A stretch of 64,000 nucleotides of DNA from Glaciecola sp. XM2. GTDB lineage: Bacteria; Pseudomonadota; Gammaproteobacteria; Enterobacterales; Alteromonadaceae. The stretch covers positions 17,669-81,668 of the forward strand of contig NZ_JAHEOJ010000027.1 in NCBI RefSeq assembly GCF_018595715.1, written 5' to 3'. Positions 26,559 to 35,291 of this stretch are shown in pieces; the stretch's first letter is position 1; each line of letters starts with the position of its first letter. The notes below the pieces were generated by a model. The model made no database searches, was not told the DNA's origin, and worked only from the letters and a program-made list of their open reading frames with translations. Position numbers and translations under genes: made by a program.

Positions 26559-27505
26559 TGACGGCGATGGATAAAGGACAATGGCAACAGGCCTTGCTTG
26601 GTTCAATCGAGGTTGGCATTGTGGTGGTCAACAAAGATTTTCAAGTTGAAGAGTTTAACCAGTTTATGGAAAACCACAGCGGCGTAGTGGCTAAAGATAT
26701 CTTAGGCAATTCGTTGTTTGATTTTTTTAAAGAAATTGACCAGCCTTGGTTTGAAAATAAGTGTCAGCCAGTTTTTTCAATGAATACGCCAGTGTTTGTG
26801 ATTTGGGAGCAACGTCAATACCTATTTAAGTTTGGTACTAGCCGCCCCATCACTTCAAGCTCTGACAATATGTACCAGAACATCACCATTCTTCCAATAA
26901 CCGATGACAGCGGTGACGTAGATAAAATTTGCATTCTTGTGTATGACATGACCGACCAGGCCATGAGTAAAGCGAGAGTAGAAAAGCTAAACGAACAACT
27001 GCAGGTGATTAGCCGAGTTGATGGTTTGACCGGGCTTTATAATCGTCGTTATTGGCAAGAGCGATTTGAACGCGAGTTCAAACTCACGATCCGCAACAAA
27101 AAGCCAATTTCGGTGTTAATGCTCGATATAGACCATTTCAAAGCAGTGAATGATACATATGGGCATCAGGCTGGAGACAAGGTTATTCAGTCTTTGGCCA
27201 TGTTAATTAAAAAGGCAACGCGCGAGACTGATATTTGTGGGCGCTATGGTGGAGAAGAGTTTGCTATTTTGCTGCCAGATACCACCACTGAAACTGCCCA
27301 TATTGTAGGCGAACGCATTCGTAAAGTGTCCGAGCGCTATGTGGTTCAGCATGAGGGCTTGGAGCTGAAATTTACGGTCAGCGTTGGCATCGCAGAATTC
27401 AATTCAAAATACACAAGACCATTAGTGTGGTTGGAAGCAGCTGATCAGGCCTTATATAAAGCCAAAGAAAGTGGACGCAATAAAGTGATTATGGCTAAGC
27501 CATAA
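26558..27505 (+). CDS. PAS-GGDEF diguanylate cyclase
   Basis: This 315-residue cytoplasmic protein has a PAS-like sensor (about 8-135, SIEVGIVVVNKDFQVEEFN), a short coiled linker (about 135-150) and a GGDEF domain (about 151-315). The signature is the active form GGEEF at 231-235, with DGLTGLYNRRYW and LDIDHFKAVNDTYGH. The inhibitory I-site R222xxD225 lies five residues before GGEEF, so product inhibition is expected. It should make c-di-GMP from GTP. The stop of the REC-CheC gene overlaps its start (TAATG), which points to a two-gene signalling unit. Confidence 0.94.
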   Translation: MTAMDKGQWQQALLGSIEVGIVVVNKDFQVEEFNQFMENHSGVVAKDILGNSLFDFFKEIDQPWFENKCQPVFSMNTPVFVIWEQRQYLFKFGTSRPITSSSDNMYQNITILPITDDSGDVDKICILVYDMTDQAMSKARVEKLNEQLQVISRVDGLTGLYNRRYWQERFEREFKLTIRNKKPISVLMLDIDHFKAVNDTYGHQAGDKVIQSLAMLIKKATRETDICGRYGGEEFAILLPDTTTETAHIVGERIRKVSERYVVQHEGLELKFTVSVGIAEFNSKYTRPLVWLEAADQALYKAKESGRNKVIMAKP

Positions 27506-27506
27506 T

Positions 27507-27857
27507 TTAAGGTCGCATGCCAACGACGTCGAGGGTGCAAGGGGTATCTTCTTTTAGATAAAGGGTATACAGCTGTAGCTCACTTCGTACACTGTCTTCA
27601 TGACGCAAACTATGACCGCCCACAAACTGTACCTGATACAGAACATGCCAAAAAATACGCTCTCTGTGACTATAAACTTGTCGCTCTGCGTTTTTAATGT
27701 TCGTCCATTCCTCGAGAACATCCCATATGAATCCGTCTAGCTCTTTAAAGGCGATATTATCCGCCCAGTAGGCTTCCAAATAGAAGACTAACTGTTTTGA
27801 TTTTTCATTGACAAATTCACTAACTAACAAGTAACACGCCTTTTCGACTTTATTCAC
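27507..27857 (-). CDS. Unrecognised small protein (116 residues)
   Basis: I do not recognise this protein. It is acidic, soluble and rich in aromatic residues (YWADNIAFKELDGFIWDVLEEW, shortened here as WDVLEEW), with no signal peptide or membrane segment and two cysteines (C8, C107). Secondary structure looks mostly helical, with a C-terminal beta-like YTLYLKED. It converges with the diguanylate cyclase, with one base between the stops. The body of the frame is open and its composition resembles its neighbours, so I accept it as a real gene, but no function can be given. Confidence 0.6.
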   Translation of the reverse strand: MNKVEKACYLLVSEFVNEKSKQLVFYLEAYWADNIAFKELDGFIWDVLEEWTNIKNAERQVYSHRERIFWHVLYQVQFVGGHSLRHEDSVRSELQLYTLYLKEDTPCTLDVVGMRP

Positions 27858-27965
27858 CTTTAGTATAGACGTTAGAACAAATATGCCACGGTAGGGATAA
27901 CAATGAATTTTAAGTACATGATTAACAGAGATATATTTTTTACATGAATGACGATCATCTAAGAA

Positions 27966-28967
27966 TTACCAGCCTAAATAGCGAAACCAGCCTTTTGCTT
28001 CAGTAGCAATATCACTATGCATGGAGGGAGAAAACGCCAATGCATTTACTTCTCGTTGACGGTAGAAGGCTTTGATTTTTACCTCTGATTGCACCTGCCG
28101 CTGCTCTCTTGTGTACATTGACCAATAGTTGTCGGCGGGGCTGACAATGTCTAGCACTGGAAGCGTAGACCTTGCGACAAGATCGGGTACGTCTTTGTTG
28201 AGGGTGTTATTGGGTAGGTAAATATTATTGATAATCAATGCGTCGGGCAGATTCCCGGTGCTTTGTTCAAGCGCCGAAAGCATGATTTGCGCGCTTATTC
28301 CTTGTGCAAATAGCACTTTGTATCCGCTAAAGCTGACTTTCTTTTGTGTGGCTTGCACAAACATTGTTAGGTAGGTTGAAAATGCTTGATGATAGGCTTG
28401 TTCAAATAGACTGTCTTGTTGCTTAGCCGGCACCAGCACAAGCTCAGCCTCGCGAGGCTCCAGCGTGTTCGTCTGCGCATCGGTTTGCGCTTGCTCTGTC
28501 TCAGTGGCCGCTTTACTCGCTTGCTCGCTGGCGCGTTTGGCCTCAACTTCTGCAATTGCGATTAAAACTTGTGGAGTGGGCATAATGACACTGTTCCAAC
28601 CCTGCATCGCAAATTCTTGCGCTAACGGCATCAACGCATTCAATGGTGTACCATTTTGTGAGGCGTCAGGAATGAGAAAAATCGTACCAAGGCTAATCGG
28701 GCGCTTGGCTCGCTCAACAAAGATGGGAAACTGATAGGCCTTTGATTCTATTTCTACATCGACCAATTGATATTCATCGTCGAGCATGCGTGATTGCACA
28801 TCCTCGCTTATAAAATCTAGCTTAATAGGCGTAGGTTCGCTCGGTTGCGCGTCAGGAGTTTGTTCGCCCGGCGTTTGATCAACTTGATCATCTTGTGCCC
28901 ATGCAAACTCAGTCGCTATGCAAGTCAGTACTATCAATACTGCAAAAGCGTTATATCTGTGCATCAA
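27966..28967 (-). CDS. DUF3530 family exported protein
   Basis: This 333-residue protein has a signal peptide (FAVLIVLTCIATEFAWAQ) followed by an acidic, proline-rich linker. It then has an alpha/beta-hydrolase-like body (GTIFLIPDASQNG, GWNSVIMPTP) as in the DUF3530 family. The usual GxSxG elbow is not evident; the matching segment reads VLFAQGISAQIML. An alanine/glutamate/glutamine-rich segment (about 160-190) interrupts the body. It is probably periplasmic; the function is not known. Confidence 0.75.
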   Translation of the reverse strand: MMHRYNAFAVLIVLTCIATEFAWAQDDQVDQTPGEQTPDAQPSEPTPIKLDFISEDVQSRMLDDEYQLVDVEIESKAYQFPIFVERAKRPISLGTIFLIPDASQNGTPLNALMPLAQEFAMQGWNSVIMPTPQVLIAIAEVEAKRASEQASKAATETEQAQTDAQTNTLEPREAELVLVPAKQQDSLFEQAYHQAFSTYLTMFVQATQKKVSFSGYKVLFAQGISAQIMLSALEQSTGNLPDALIINNIYLPNNTLNKDVPDLVARSTLPVLDIVSPADNYWSMYTREQRQVQSEVKIKAFYRQREVNALAFSPSMHSDIATEAKGWFRYLGW

Positions 28968-29052
28968 GTATTACCCAATCACCGGTTATATCGTATAGAT
29001 ATGGTTATCGGCACTCAGCAGGTTTTGTTTACGCTACTTTGAGGATGAAAGG

Positions 29053-29721
29053 TTATGGCTCGAGTTGGAAATCATGCGGGCTATAAAAGCGAACTTCATG
29101 CCCTGTACTTGGATGACAAAATGCGATGCTCTGTGCATGTAATAAAAGACGTGGAGACGCACTTAAAGCCTTATCTTTGGCATATAGCTTGTCTCCTAAA
29201 ATCGGGTGGCCGATATGTAACATGTGCACTCGTAACTGATGAGAGCGCCCAGTCAATGGATGTAATCTAACCAAGCTAGAATAAAGCCCTTCTTCGACCA
29301 CCTCATATTCGGTATGTGCCTTTTTACCGTTTTCTACATCTACCATTTGCTTAGGCCTATTTGGCCAATCGCAAATCAACGGTGCTGAAACATCACCACT
29401 GCGATGGTTTAAGTGCCCAAATACGCGCGCAAAATACGTTTTGTGCACTTGGCGTAGCTCAAATTGCTTAGAAATATGTCGGTGGCTCGCTTTATTTAAT
29501 GCAAATAACATCAAGCCAGACGTTGCCATGTCGAGGCGGTGTACCACCGTTGCTTGCGGATATACGCGCTGCACCCGAAGCTGCAAAGAGTCCTTGTGCT
29601 CTGGCGCCTTGCCCGGCACACTCAGCAAGCCCGACGGCTTGTCGAGCACCAGCAGGTCTTCATCGGCGTGTAGTAAACGCAAATAAGGTGCGGTGGGCGG
29701 ATTATAATGAATCAGAGCCAT
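29053..29721 (-). CDS. rluA: Dual-specificity pseudouridine synthase RluA
   Basis: RluA makes pseudouridine at 23S rRNA U746 and at U32 of several tRNAs. The 222-residue protein has the catalytic aspartate D64 in VVHRLDMATSGLM, at the same number as in E. coli RluA (219 residues), and the RLHPLTGRSHQLRVHM motif. No S4 domain is present, as expected for RluA. It lies downstream of rapA on the same strand with a 24-base gap, the same pair as in E. coli. Confidence 0.95.
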   Translation of the reverse strand: MALIHYNPPTAPYLRLLHADEDLLVLDKPSGLLSVPGKAPEHKDSLQLRVQRVYPQATVVHRLDMATSGLMLFALNKASHRHISKQFELRQVHKTYFARVFGHLNHRSGDVSAPLICDWPNRPKQMVDVENGKKAHTEYEVVEEGLYSSLVRLHPLTGRSHQLRVHMLHIGHPILGDKLYAKDKALSASPRLLLHAQSIAFCHPSTGHEVRFYSPHDFQLEP

Positions 29722-29745
29722 TAAAATTATCGATACACGGCAATG

Positions 29746-32571
29746 TTATTGTCGGTTATTCACAACAATGCGAACACTGTCTAAGTATGGCTCTGCCTTA
29801 TCAATAATTCCGTGCAGTTGGCGTTGCTGAGTCATTAGATATTCAATTTCTTCATCACGAATACTTGGGTTAACGCGCTGCAACTCTTGCAAGCGGTTTA
29901 TTTCATCGCTAAGGGTTGATGCCATCTTATCAAGTGCATTGTGCTTAATATCATCTAGTTGAGTCACCGCATGCGCGAGAGCCGCTTCAATACCTGCGCT
30001 AATTTGTGCCTGTAGCGCGCCAATCAGCTGCTTTGCCATTTTTGGTTTAACCGGATAAATCGGGTCGAAGATGTCATCACTTAGTTGGTTTTTCGCATCA
30101 ACGCATATCCGAATAGGTGTTGGAGGTAAAAACTGAAAGAGCTGCAGTGAGGCATCAGCGCTTGGATTAAGTACTGCAATGATCTCAACAAAGTACGCGC
30201 CCACAGGTAGCTCGGGGTTATTGATGAAACACAAGCTACTTTTACCGATAACGTCGGTGAGCACGCTATCGATGCAATGTGTGACTAATTCACTGTCGCC
30301 GCTGAGGTAGGTAACATGTTCAAACTTGGTCGCTACGCTACGTTTGTAGGTAATTTCCATACCGTCATCTGGCAAACCCGGTAAAGGAAAGAGCATCGAA
30401 TCACCGTGGCGGATAACGAAGGTGTGGTCGTCTTTTTCTTCCTGCACGACTCCAATGGCGTCAAATAACCTAGTCATAAAGTTGAGCATTTTAACCGGGT
30501 TTTCGGCCATTACGATGTTGTCCATCACTTCATCGATTTTGTCGCCCCCAGATGCATTTAGTTCAAGTAAGCGATCTCGGCCTTCTTCGATAGTAGCTTT
30601 AAGTGCTTTGGTGGTGTCACTGGCGCGCTCCACAACGTCTTGCCAATTCTCTTTGTCATGAGGCGAGGCAAGGGCGGAATGAAGTTCATCTTTGAGCGAC
30701 TGCCATACTTGCGAGCCAACCGGACAGGTTTGCGTAAACGCACTTAATCCGTAGTGATACCAGTTATAAAGGACCTCTTGTGCGGTGCCTTCGAAATAAG
30801 GCACATGAAGATTCACATCTTGTGATTGACCAATGCGGTCAAGACGCCCAATGCGCTGCTCTAACAAATCAGGGTTAATGGGTAAATCAAACAACACTAA
30901 GTGGTGACTAAACTGAAAGTTGCGCCCTTCACTGCCAATTTCTGAACACAGCATAATTTGTGCGCCAAACTCGTCGGTAGCAAAGAAGTGCGCTGCCTTA
31001 TCTCGCTCAACAATACTCATACCTTCATGAAACACCGTGTGCCTAATGCTGGTTTTTGCGCGCATATATTCAGCAATTTGCAAGGCCGTGCTGGCATGGG
31101 CGCAAATCAATAACACTTTTTGCTTGTGGGACTCTAAAAATTGGCACAACCATGCGACTCGCGGATCGTAAGAAGGCCATGTCTCATCAAGCATGGTGGC
31201 TCGCTCAGGGTGAAGCGTTTGATTAACGTCATCTTCCATTGCTAAAGCTAAATCGTATTCTTTCGGAAAGCGCATCGGATAAGGTGTTACTACCCGCTTG
31301 GGGAAACCCTCGATACCCGCCCGTCGGTTTCTAAACAACAAGCGCCCGGTTCCATGCTGGTCGATGAGCTCACGCAATAGTTTGCTGCGTTCACTTTGTT
31401 GCGACAGATCTAATTCATCTAAGGCTAGATTCGGGGCATGCTCAGCAAGGGCTGTGATATCTGATTCGTCAAGCGGATGGTCTTCAATCAAGGGAGTGAC
31501 CGCTTGCGCTAATTCGCTATAGTGTGCCTCTTCTTCAATAAACTGTGGGTAACTATGAAATCGAGCTGGGTCAAGCAGTCTCAGGCGAGCAAAATGGCTT
31601 TCGTGGCCGAGTTGGTCAGGCGTGGCGGTAAGCAGCAATACGCCTTTTGCGATTTTGCTTAACTGTTCAACCGCTTGATAACTCTCAGATACAGTGGTTT
31701 GCGACCAATGAAGGTGATGCGCTTCATCGACGACTAAAATATCCCATGAGGATTGCGTTGCATATGCAAGCACTTCTGGTTGCTTGATAAAATCGACGCT
31801 ACAAAGCACGCGCTGCTCTTGTTCAAATGGATTTTCGCCACTTTCTTTGACCGCTTCTATGCGCTCTTCGTCAAATACCGAAAAGCTTAAGTTGACGCGC
31901 CTTAGCATTTCCACCAGCCATTGATGAACCAAGCTACTAGGCACACAAATCAGCACTCGCTGCGCGCGCCCTGTGAGTATTTGTTGATGCAAAATAAGCG
32001 CCGCTTCAATCGTTTTACCTAGGCCGACTTCATCAGCGAGCAAGACCCGCGGCGCAAAACGCGATCCGACTTCGTGGGCGATATGAATTTGATGCGGAAT
32101 GAGCTCTAAGCGAGCACCCACAAGGCCCACCGCACCAGAGGTTGAAAATTGGTGCTGATGTTGCCAGCACGCAAGCCTTGAGTCGAACCACTTTGGATGA
32201 TCGAGTTGGCCATGTGCTAAGCGCTTTTCTGGTTGATTTAATTTAACGCTGTGATCGAGCGCTACTTCAACAATATCCGCAGGCTCTTGGGTATCTTCGC
32301 GTACCCCACAATAGGTGATCAAACCGTCTTGTTCTTGCACGCTTTCAATGCATATTTGCCAGCCGTCGATATGCGGGGCGGTTTCGCCCTCGCTCAATTG
32401 CAAGCGAGTGAGGGCATTATGAGAAATTGCGTAGTTACGTTCTTCGTTTACTGCTGGAAAGAGTACGGTGACTGAACGAAAATCGACCGCCATCACCACC
32501 CCTAATCCGAGGCTTGCTTCGGTGTTACTCAACCATCGTTGTCCGACCGCAAATTCACTATTATTTGGCAT
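29746..32571 (-). CDS. rapA: RNA polymerase-associated ATPase RapA
   Basis: RapA (HepA) is a Swi2/Snf2-type ATPase that binds core RNA polymerase and helps recycle it after transcription. The protein has 941 residues (E. coli 968). The N-terminal Tudor-like region starts FAVGQRWLSNTEASLGLG, the helicase core has Walker A DEVGLGKTIEAA and the box DEAHH, and the second RecA lobe has EGRNFQFSHHLVLFDLP and QRIGRLDRIGQ. The C-terminal RapA-specific domain follows. It is divergent from the PhoH-like gene across about 220 bases. Confidence 0.97.
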   Translation of the reverse strand: MPNNSEFAVGQRWLSNTEASLGLGVVMAVDFRSVTVLFPAVNEERNYAISHNALTRLQLSEGETAPHIDGWQICIESVQEQDGLITYCGVREDTQEPADIVEVALDHSVKLNQPEKRLAHGQLDHPKWFDSRLACWQHQHQFSTSGAVGLVGARLELIPHQIHIAHEVGSRFAPRVLLADEVGLGKTIEAALILHQQILTGRAQRVLICVPSSLVHQWLVEMLRRVNLSFSVFDEERIEAVKESGENPFEQEQRVLCSVDFIKQPEVLAYATQSSWDILVVDEAHHLHWSQTTVSESYQAVEQLSKIAKGVLLLTATPDQLGHESHFARLRLLDPARFHSYPQFIEEEAHYSELAQAVTPLIEDHPLDESDITALAEHAPNLALDELDLSQQSERSKLLRELIDQHGTGRLLFRNRRAGIEGFPKRVVTPYPMRFPKEYDLALAMEDDVNQTLHPERATMLDETWPSYDPRVAWLCQFLESHKQKVLLICAHASTALQIAEYMRAKTSIRHTVFHEGMSIVERDKAAHFFATDEFGAQIMLCSEIGSEGRNFQFSHHLVLFDLPINPDLLEQRIGRLDRIGQSQDVNLHVPYFEGTAQEVLYNWYHYGLSAFTQTCPVGSQVWQSLKDELHSALASPHDKENWQDVVERASDTTKALKATIEEGRDRLLELNASGGDKIDEVMDNIVMAENPVKMLNFMTRLFDAIGVVQEEKDDHTFVIRHGDSMLFPLPGLPDDGMEITYKRSVATKFEHVTYLSGDSELVTHCIDSVLTDVIGKSSLCFINNPELPVGAYFVEIIAVLNPSADASLQLFQFLPPTPIRICVDAKNQLSDDIFDPIYPVKPKMAKQLIGALQAQISAGIEAALAHAVTQLDDIKHNALDKMASTLSDEINRLQELQRVNPSIRDEEIEYLMTQQRQLHGIIDKAEPYLDSVRIVVNNRQ

Positions 32572-32794
32572 TCAAAGACTATTTTTATGTGTGTGGAGTT
32601 TGGCGCGTATTGTAATCCTCTAAAGCATAGATGTCAGCCTTAGTGTCTGAAACTTTGAAAAAAGCATAAAAAAACCGTGATAAAACCAGCATACTTGTTT
32701 ATTGTTAATTGTAGTGCTTTGGCAGATGCGTAAAAGCCGTCTTGGCTTTGCTTGTACTCTGCTGTGTCTAGCGTTTTTTTAAACGGAGTAATGG

Positions 32795-34225
32795 ATGCCT
32801 GAATCCCAACCTGTCGTAACCTCTTCTTCAACATCTACTCAAGATGAACCGCAAAAACTATATGTTCTCGATACCAACATATTGCTACACGAACCATTAG
32901 CGTTTACTTCGTTTAAAGAGCATAACGTGGTGGTGCCTATGACGGTGCTCGAAGAGCTTGATTACATCAAAGACAGCAAAAAGGATGTCGCTCGCGATGC
33001 TCGAGTGTCAATTCGGGCAATGGAAGATTTACTTCGCGATGCGTCACCAGAGCAAATGTTAGAAGGTGTGAGCATGCGCGGCATTGGTTCAGGTGAGGCT
33101 GCACCTACCGGTACGCTCTCGATTTTTGCTGACTTATCTATGAATGAAACACAGCAAGTGTTTACCAGCAATGAAAACGATAATCGAATCATCAATGCGG
33201 CCTTACATTTACAAAAGATCCTCGCGCCTCGTGAGGTGATATTGGTGACTAAAGATATCAATATGCGCTTGAAAGCCAAAGGCGCAGGTATGGCCCGAGT
33301 GCAGGATTATCGTACTGATCAACTTATCAGCGATATTAAATACTTAACCAAGGGTTACCACGAGTTTAAAGGTGAGTTTTGGTCCCGTGTAAAATCTGTT
33401 GAAAGCGTTACAGAAGGGCGCGACACTCTGCATAAGGTAGACAAGAGTATTGTGCCAGAACCATACATTAACGAGTTTCTGATTGATGAGGCGCATAGCT
33501 TTGCCGGCTTGATAGAAGCCATCGATGAGACCACCGTGGACGTTCTAGATTTGGGGTATGAACGACTTATGTCTAGACGTGCCTGGGGCATAACGCCAAA
33601 AAATATTGGTCAGGCGATGGCGTTGCATACTCTACTAGATCCGCATATTGATCTTGTGCTTCTTACTGGCCCAGCGGGCAGTGGTAAAACGCTATTAGCG
33701 CTTGCTGCAGCCTTAGAAATGGTCGTTGAAAAAAACATGTACGATAAAATTATCGTAACCCGTAGCACGCCAGAAATAGCCGAGTCTATCGGCTTTTTGC
33801 CCGGTACCGAAGAAGAAAAAATGGCACCGTGGTTGGCAGCTATAACTGATTCACTGGAGGTGCTTCACAAGAATGATGAAAACACCAAAGGCTCCCTGAG
33901 TTACATTATGGAAAAGGCCAACATTCAGTTTAAATCGGTCAACTTTATGCGCGGGCGCAGCTTGCAAAACGCCATTGTGATTTTAGATGAGTCACAAAAT
34001 CTCACGGCGTCACAGCTTAAAACCATCATCACGCGCTGCGGCGAGGGTACCAAGCTAATATGTGCGGGGAACCTCTCTCAAATCGATAGCAATTACTTAA
34101 ATGCATTAACCTCAGGTTTAACGTACATTGTTGAGCGCTTTAAAAACTTCTCTGGTAGCGCCACTATCAGCCTTGATGGCGTAGTAAGAAGTCGCTTAGC
34201 GGAGTTTGCAGAGAAAGAACTTTAA
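32795..34225 (+). CDS. PIN-PhoH family ATPase (PhoH2 type)
   Basis: The 476-residue protein joins an N-terminal PIN ribonuclease-like domain (about 22-150; YVLDTNILLHEP with the metal-binding aspartates) to a PhoH ATPase domain (about 255-476; Walker A GPAGSGKT at 292-299, Walker B AIVILDESQN). This fused form is known as PhoH2 and, in characterised members, has RNA helicase/RNase activity. The E. coli-type phosphate-starvation link is not demonstrated for it. The lipoprotein gene at 34237 begins 11 bases after its stop, so they are probably cotranscribed. Confidence 0.93.
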   Translation: MPESQPVVTSSSTSTQDEPQKLYVLDTNILLHEPLAFTSFKEHNVVVPMTVLEELDYIKDSKKDVARDARVSIRAMEDLLRDASPEQMLEGVSMRGIGSGEAAPTGTLSIFADLSMNETQQVFTSNENDNRIINAALHLQKILAPREVILVTKDINMRLKAKGAGMARVQDYRTDQLISDIKYLTKGYHEFKGEFWSRVKSVESVTEGRDTLHKVDKSIVPEPYINEFLIDEAHSFAGLIEAIDETTVDVLDLGYERLMSRRAWGITPKNIGQAMALHTLLDPHIDLVLLTGPAGSGKTLLALAAALEMVVEKNMYDKIIVTRSTPEIAESIGFLPGTEEEKMAPWLAAITDSLEVLHKNDENTKGSLSYIMEKANIQFKSVNFMRGRSLQNAIVILDESQNLTASQLKTIITRCGEGTKLICAGNLSQIDSNYLNALTSGLTYIVERFKNFSGSATISLDGVVRSRLAEFAEKEL

Positions 34226-34236
34226 CTACAGTTGAT

Positions 34237-35193
34237 ATGATGCGTTTGATTGCTACAAGAGCCGGCTTGATCATGATAGGGCTCTTGCTTTTTTCATGCT
34301 CTGATAGCAATAAACAAACGCAGTTTATGTCGTCACCATGGTATTTGCTTAGCGAGCAAGACTATAAAAAATTAAAAAGCGAAGAGGCCGCTGCTGAGCA
34401 GCAAGGTAATCTCGACCTTGACGCATTACGCAATTTGAACGTATCTACCTTACTCTTTTTGGATGATGCGAGCTTTGTTCGCTTTACGCCAAACAGCCAG
34501 AGCGTTGTTGTTGATAAAGGCGATCAGATGCCCGTCAATATTGATACCTTGTGGCACGATGATGCAATCACGCTTTTTGTGGATGCCAATAATAATTTTG
34601 ACTTGCAAGCTTATGGCGAACGGGTAAATCAAGCAACAGACTTAGACGTTTGTGTGACAACATGTAGGCTGTTGCCTAGCCCTTTCTTCGGCGCCCCTGA
34701 GCCATCACCGTCAGCATTGTTTGAGGCGCTTACAATCGAGCATGATAAAGTGGCTCTACAAGCGCGCCAACAAAACCTTAAGCAGCGTTTGGCAATGTAC
34801 TTAACTCATCAATTTACGAGCGCCGGCACTGTTCTGATGACATCGCCGGACCTATTGTTGACCCAACAAGACAAAAACTGGAAAAGGCTTTACAGCTCAC
34901 TTATTGAGCTTCGCGAACGTTATGTAGACTTGTTTGTTCAAAAAAGCACCGTCTATGAGGCGGATAATGAGCGTCGCTTGTTGGCGTTTCGAACAAAAAC
35001 AAGCGCTGGAGAAGCCGCCTATATTGTGTATAACTTCTCATTTGACATACATGAGGTGCCATTACCCTTTGGTTTCATGACGTCGACGAAAGTGACGCTG
35101 TGGCAGAGTGATACCGCGAACGTCACAACATTTGTTACTGACGCTCCTTTGATGATCAGTCCCTATAGTGCGGTGATTATTATTACCGAATAA
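34237..35193 (+). CDS. Lipoprotein resembling the C-terminal part of an alpha-amylase
   Basis: The 318-residue protein has a lipoprotein signal (IMIGLLLFSCSDSN, lipidated C21). Residues 185-235 (YLTHQFTSAGTVLMTSP, then NWKRLYSSLIELRERY) resemble the last barrel strand and helix of GH13 alpha-amylases. Residues 261-318 (AAYIVYNFSFD, ending SPYSAVIIITE) resemble the all-beta C domain of that family. No GH13 catalytic motif is visible, and the region before 160 is too short for the barrel. An enzymatic role is therefore unlikely; starch or glycan binding is possible. It lies 11 bases after the phoH-like gene. The family link is by eye. Confidence 0.55.
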   Translation: MMRLIATRAGLIMIGLLLFSCSDSNKQTQFMSSPWYLLSEQDYKKLKSEEAAAEQQGNLDLDALRNLNVSTLLFLDDASFVRFTPNSQSVVVDKGDQMPVNIDTLWHDDAITLFVDANNNFDLQAYGERVNQATDLDVCVTTCRLLPSPFFGAPEPSPSALFEALTIEHDKVALQARQQNLKQRLAMYLTHQFTSAGTVLMTSPDLLLTQQDKNWKRLYSSLIELRERYVDLFVQKSTVYEADNERRLLAFRTKTSAGEAAYIVYNFSFDIHEVPLPFGFMTSTKVTLWQSDTANVTTFVTDAPLMISPYSAVIIITE

Positions 35194-35243
35194 AGAAACA
35201 AAGACCGAAGTGTTAAAAAAAGAACTTGATCCTGATATGTTTT

Positions 35244-35256
35244 GTTATATTATAAC
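35244..35256. promoter_or_regulatory. Zur-box-like operator
   Basis: GTTATATTATAAC is a perfect 6+1+6 palindrome that matches the core of the gammaproteobacterial Zur site (GTTATAnTATAAC). The outer bases diverge from the full consensus. It lies 36 bases before the ATG of a histidine-rich TonB receptor, so zinc repression is the natural reading. Confidence 0.75.
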
Positions 35257-35291
35257 GTTCACAAATTAACGTAATAACATAACAAGAAACT

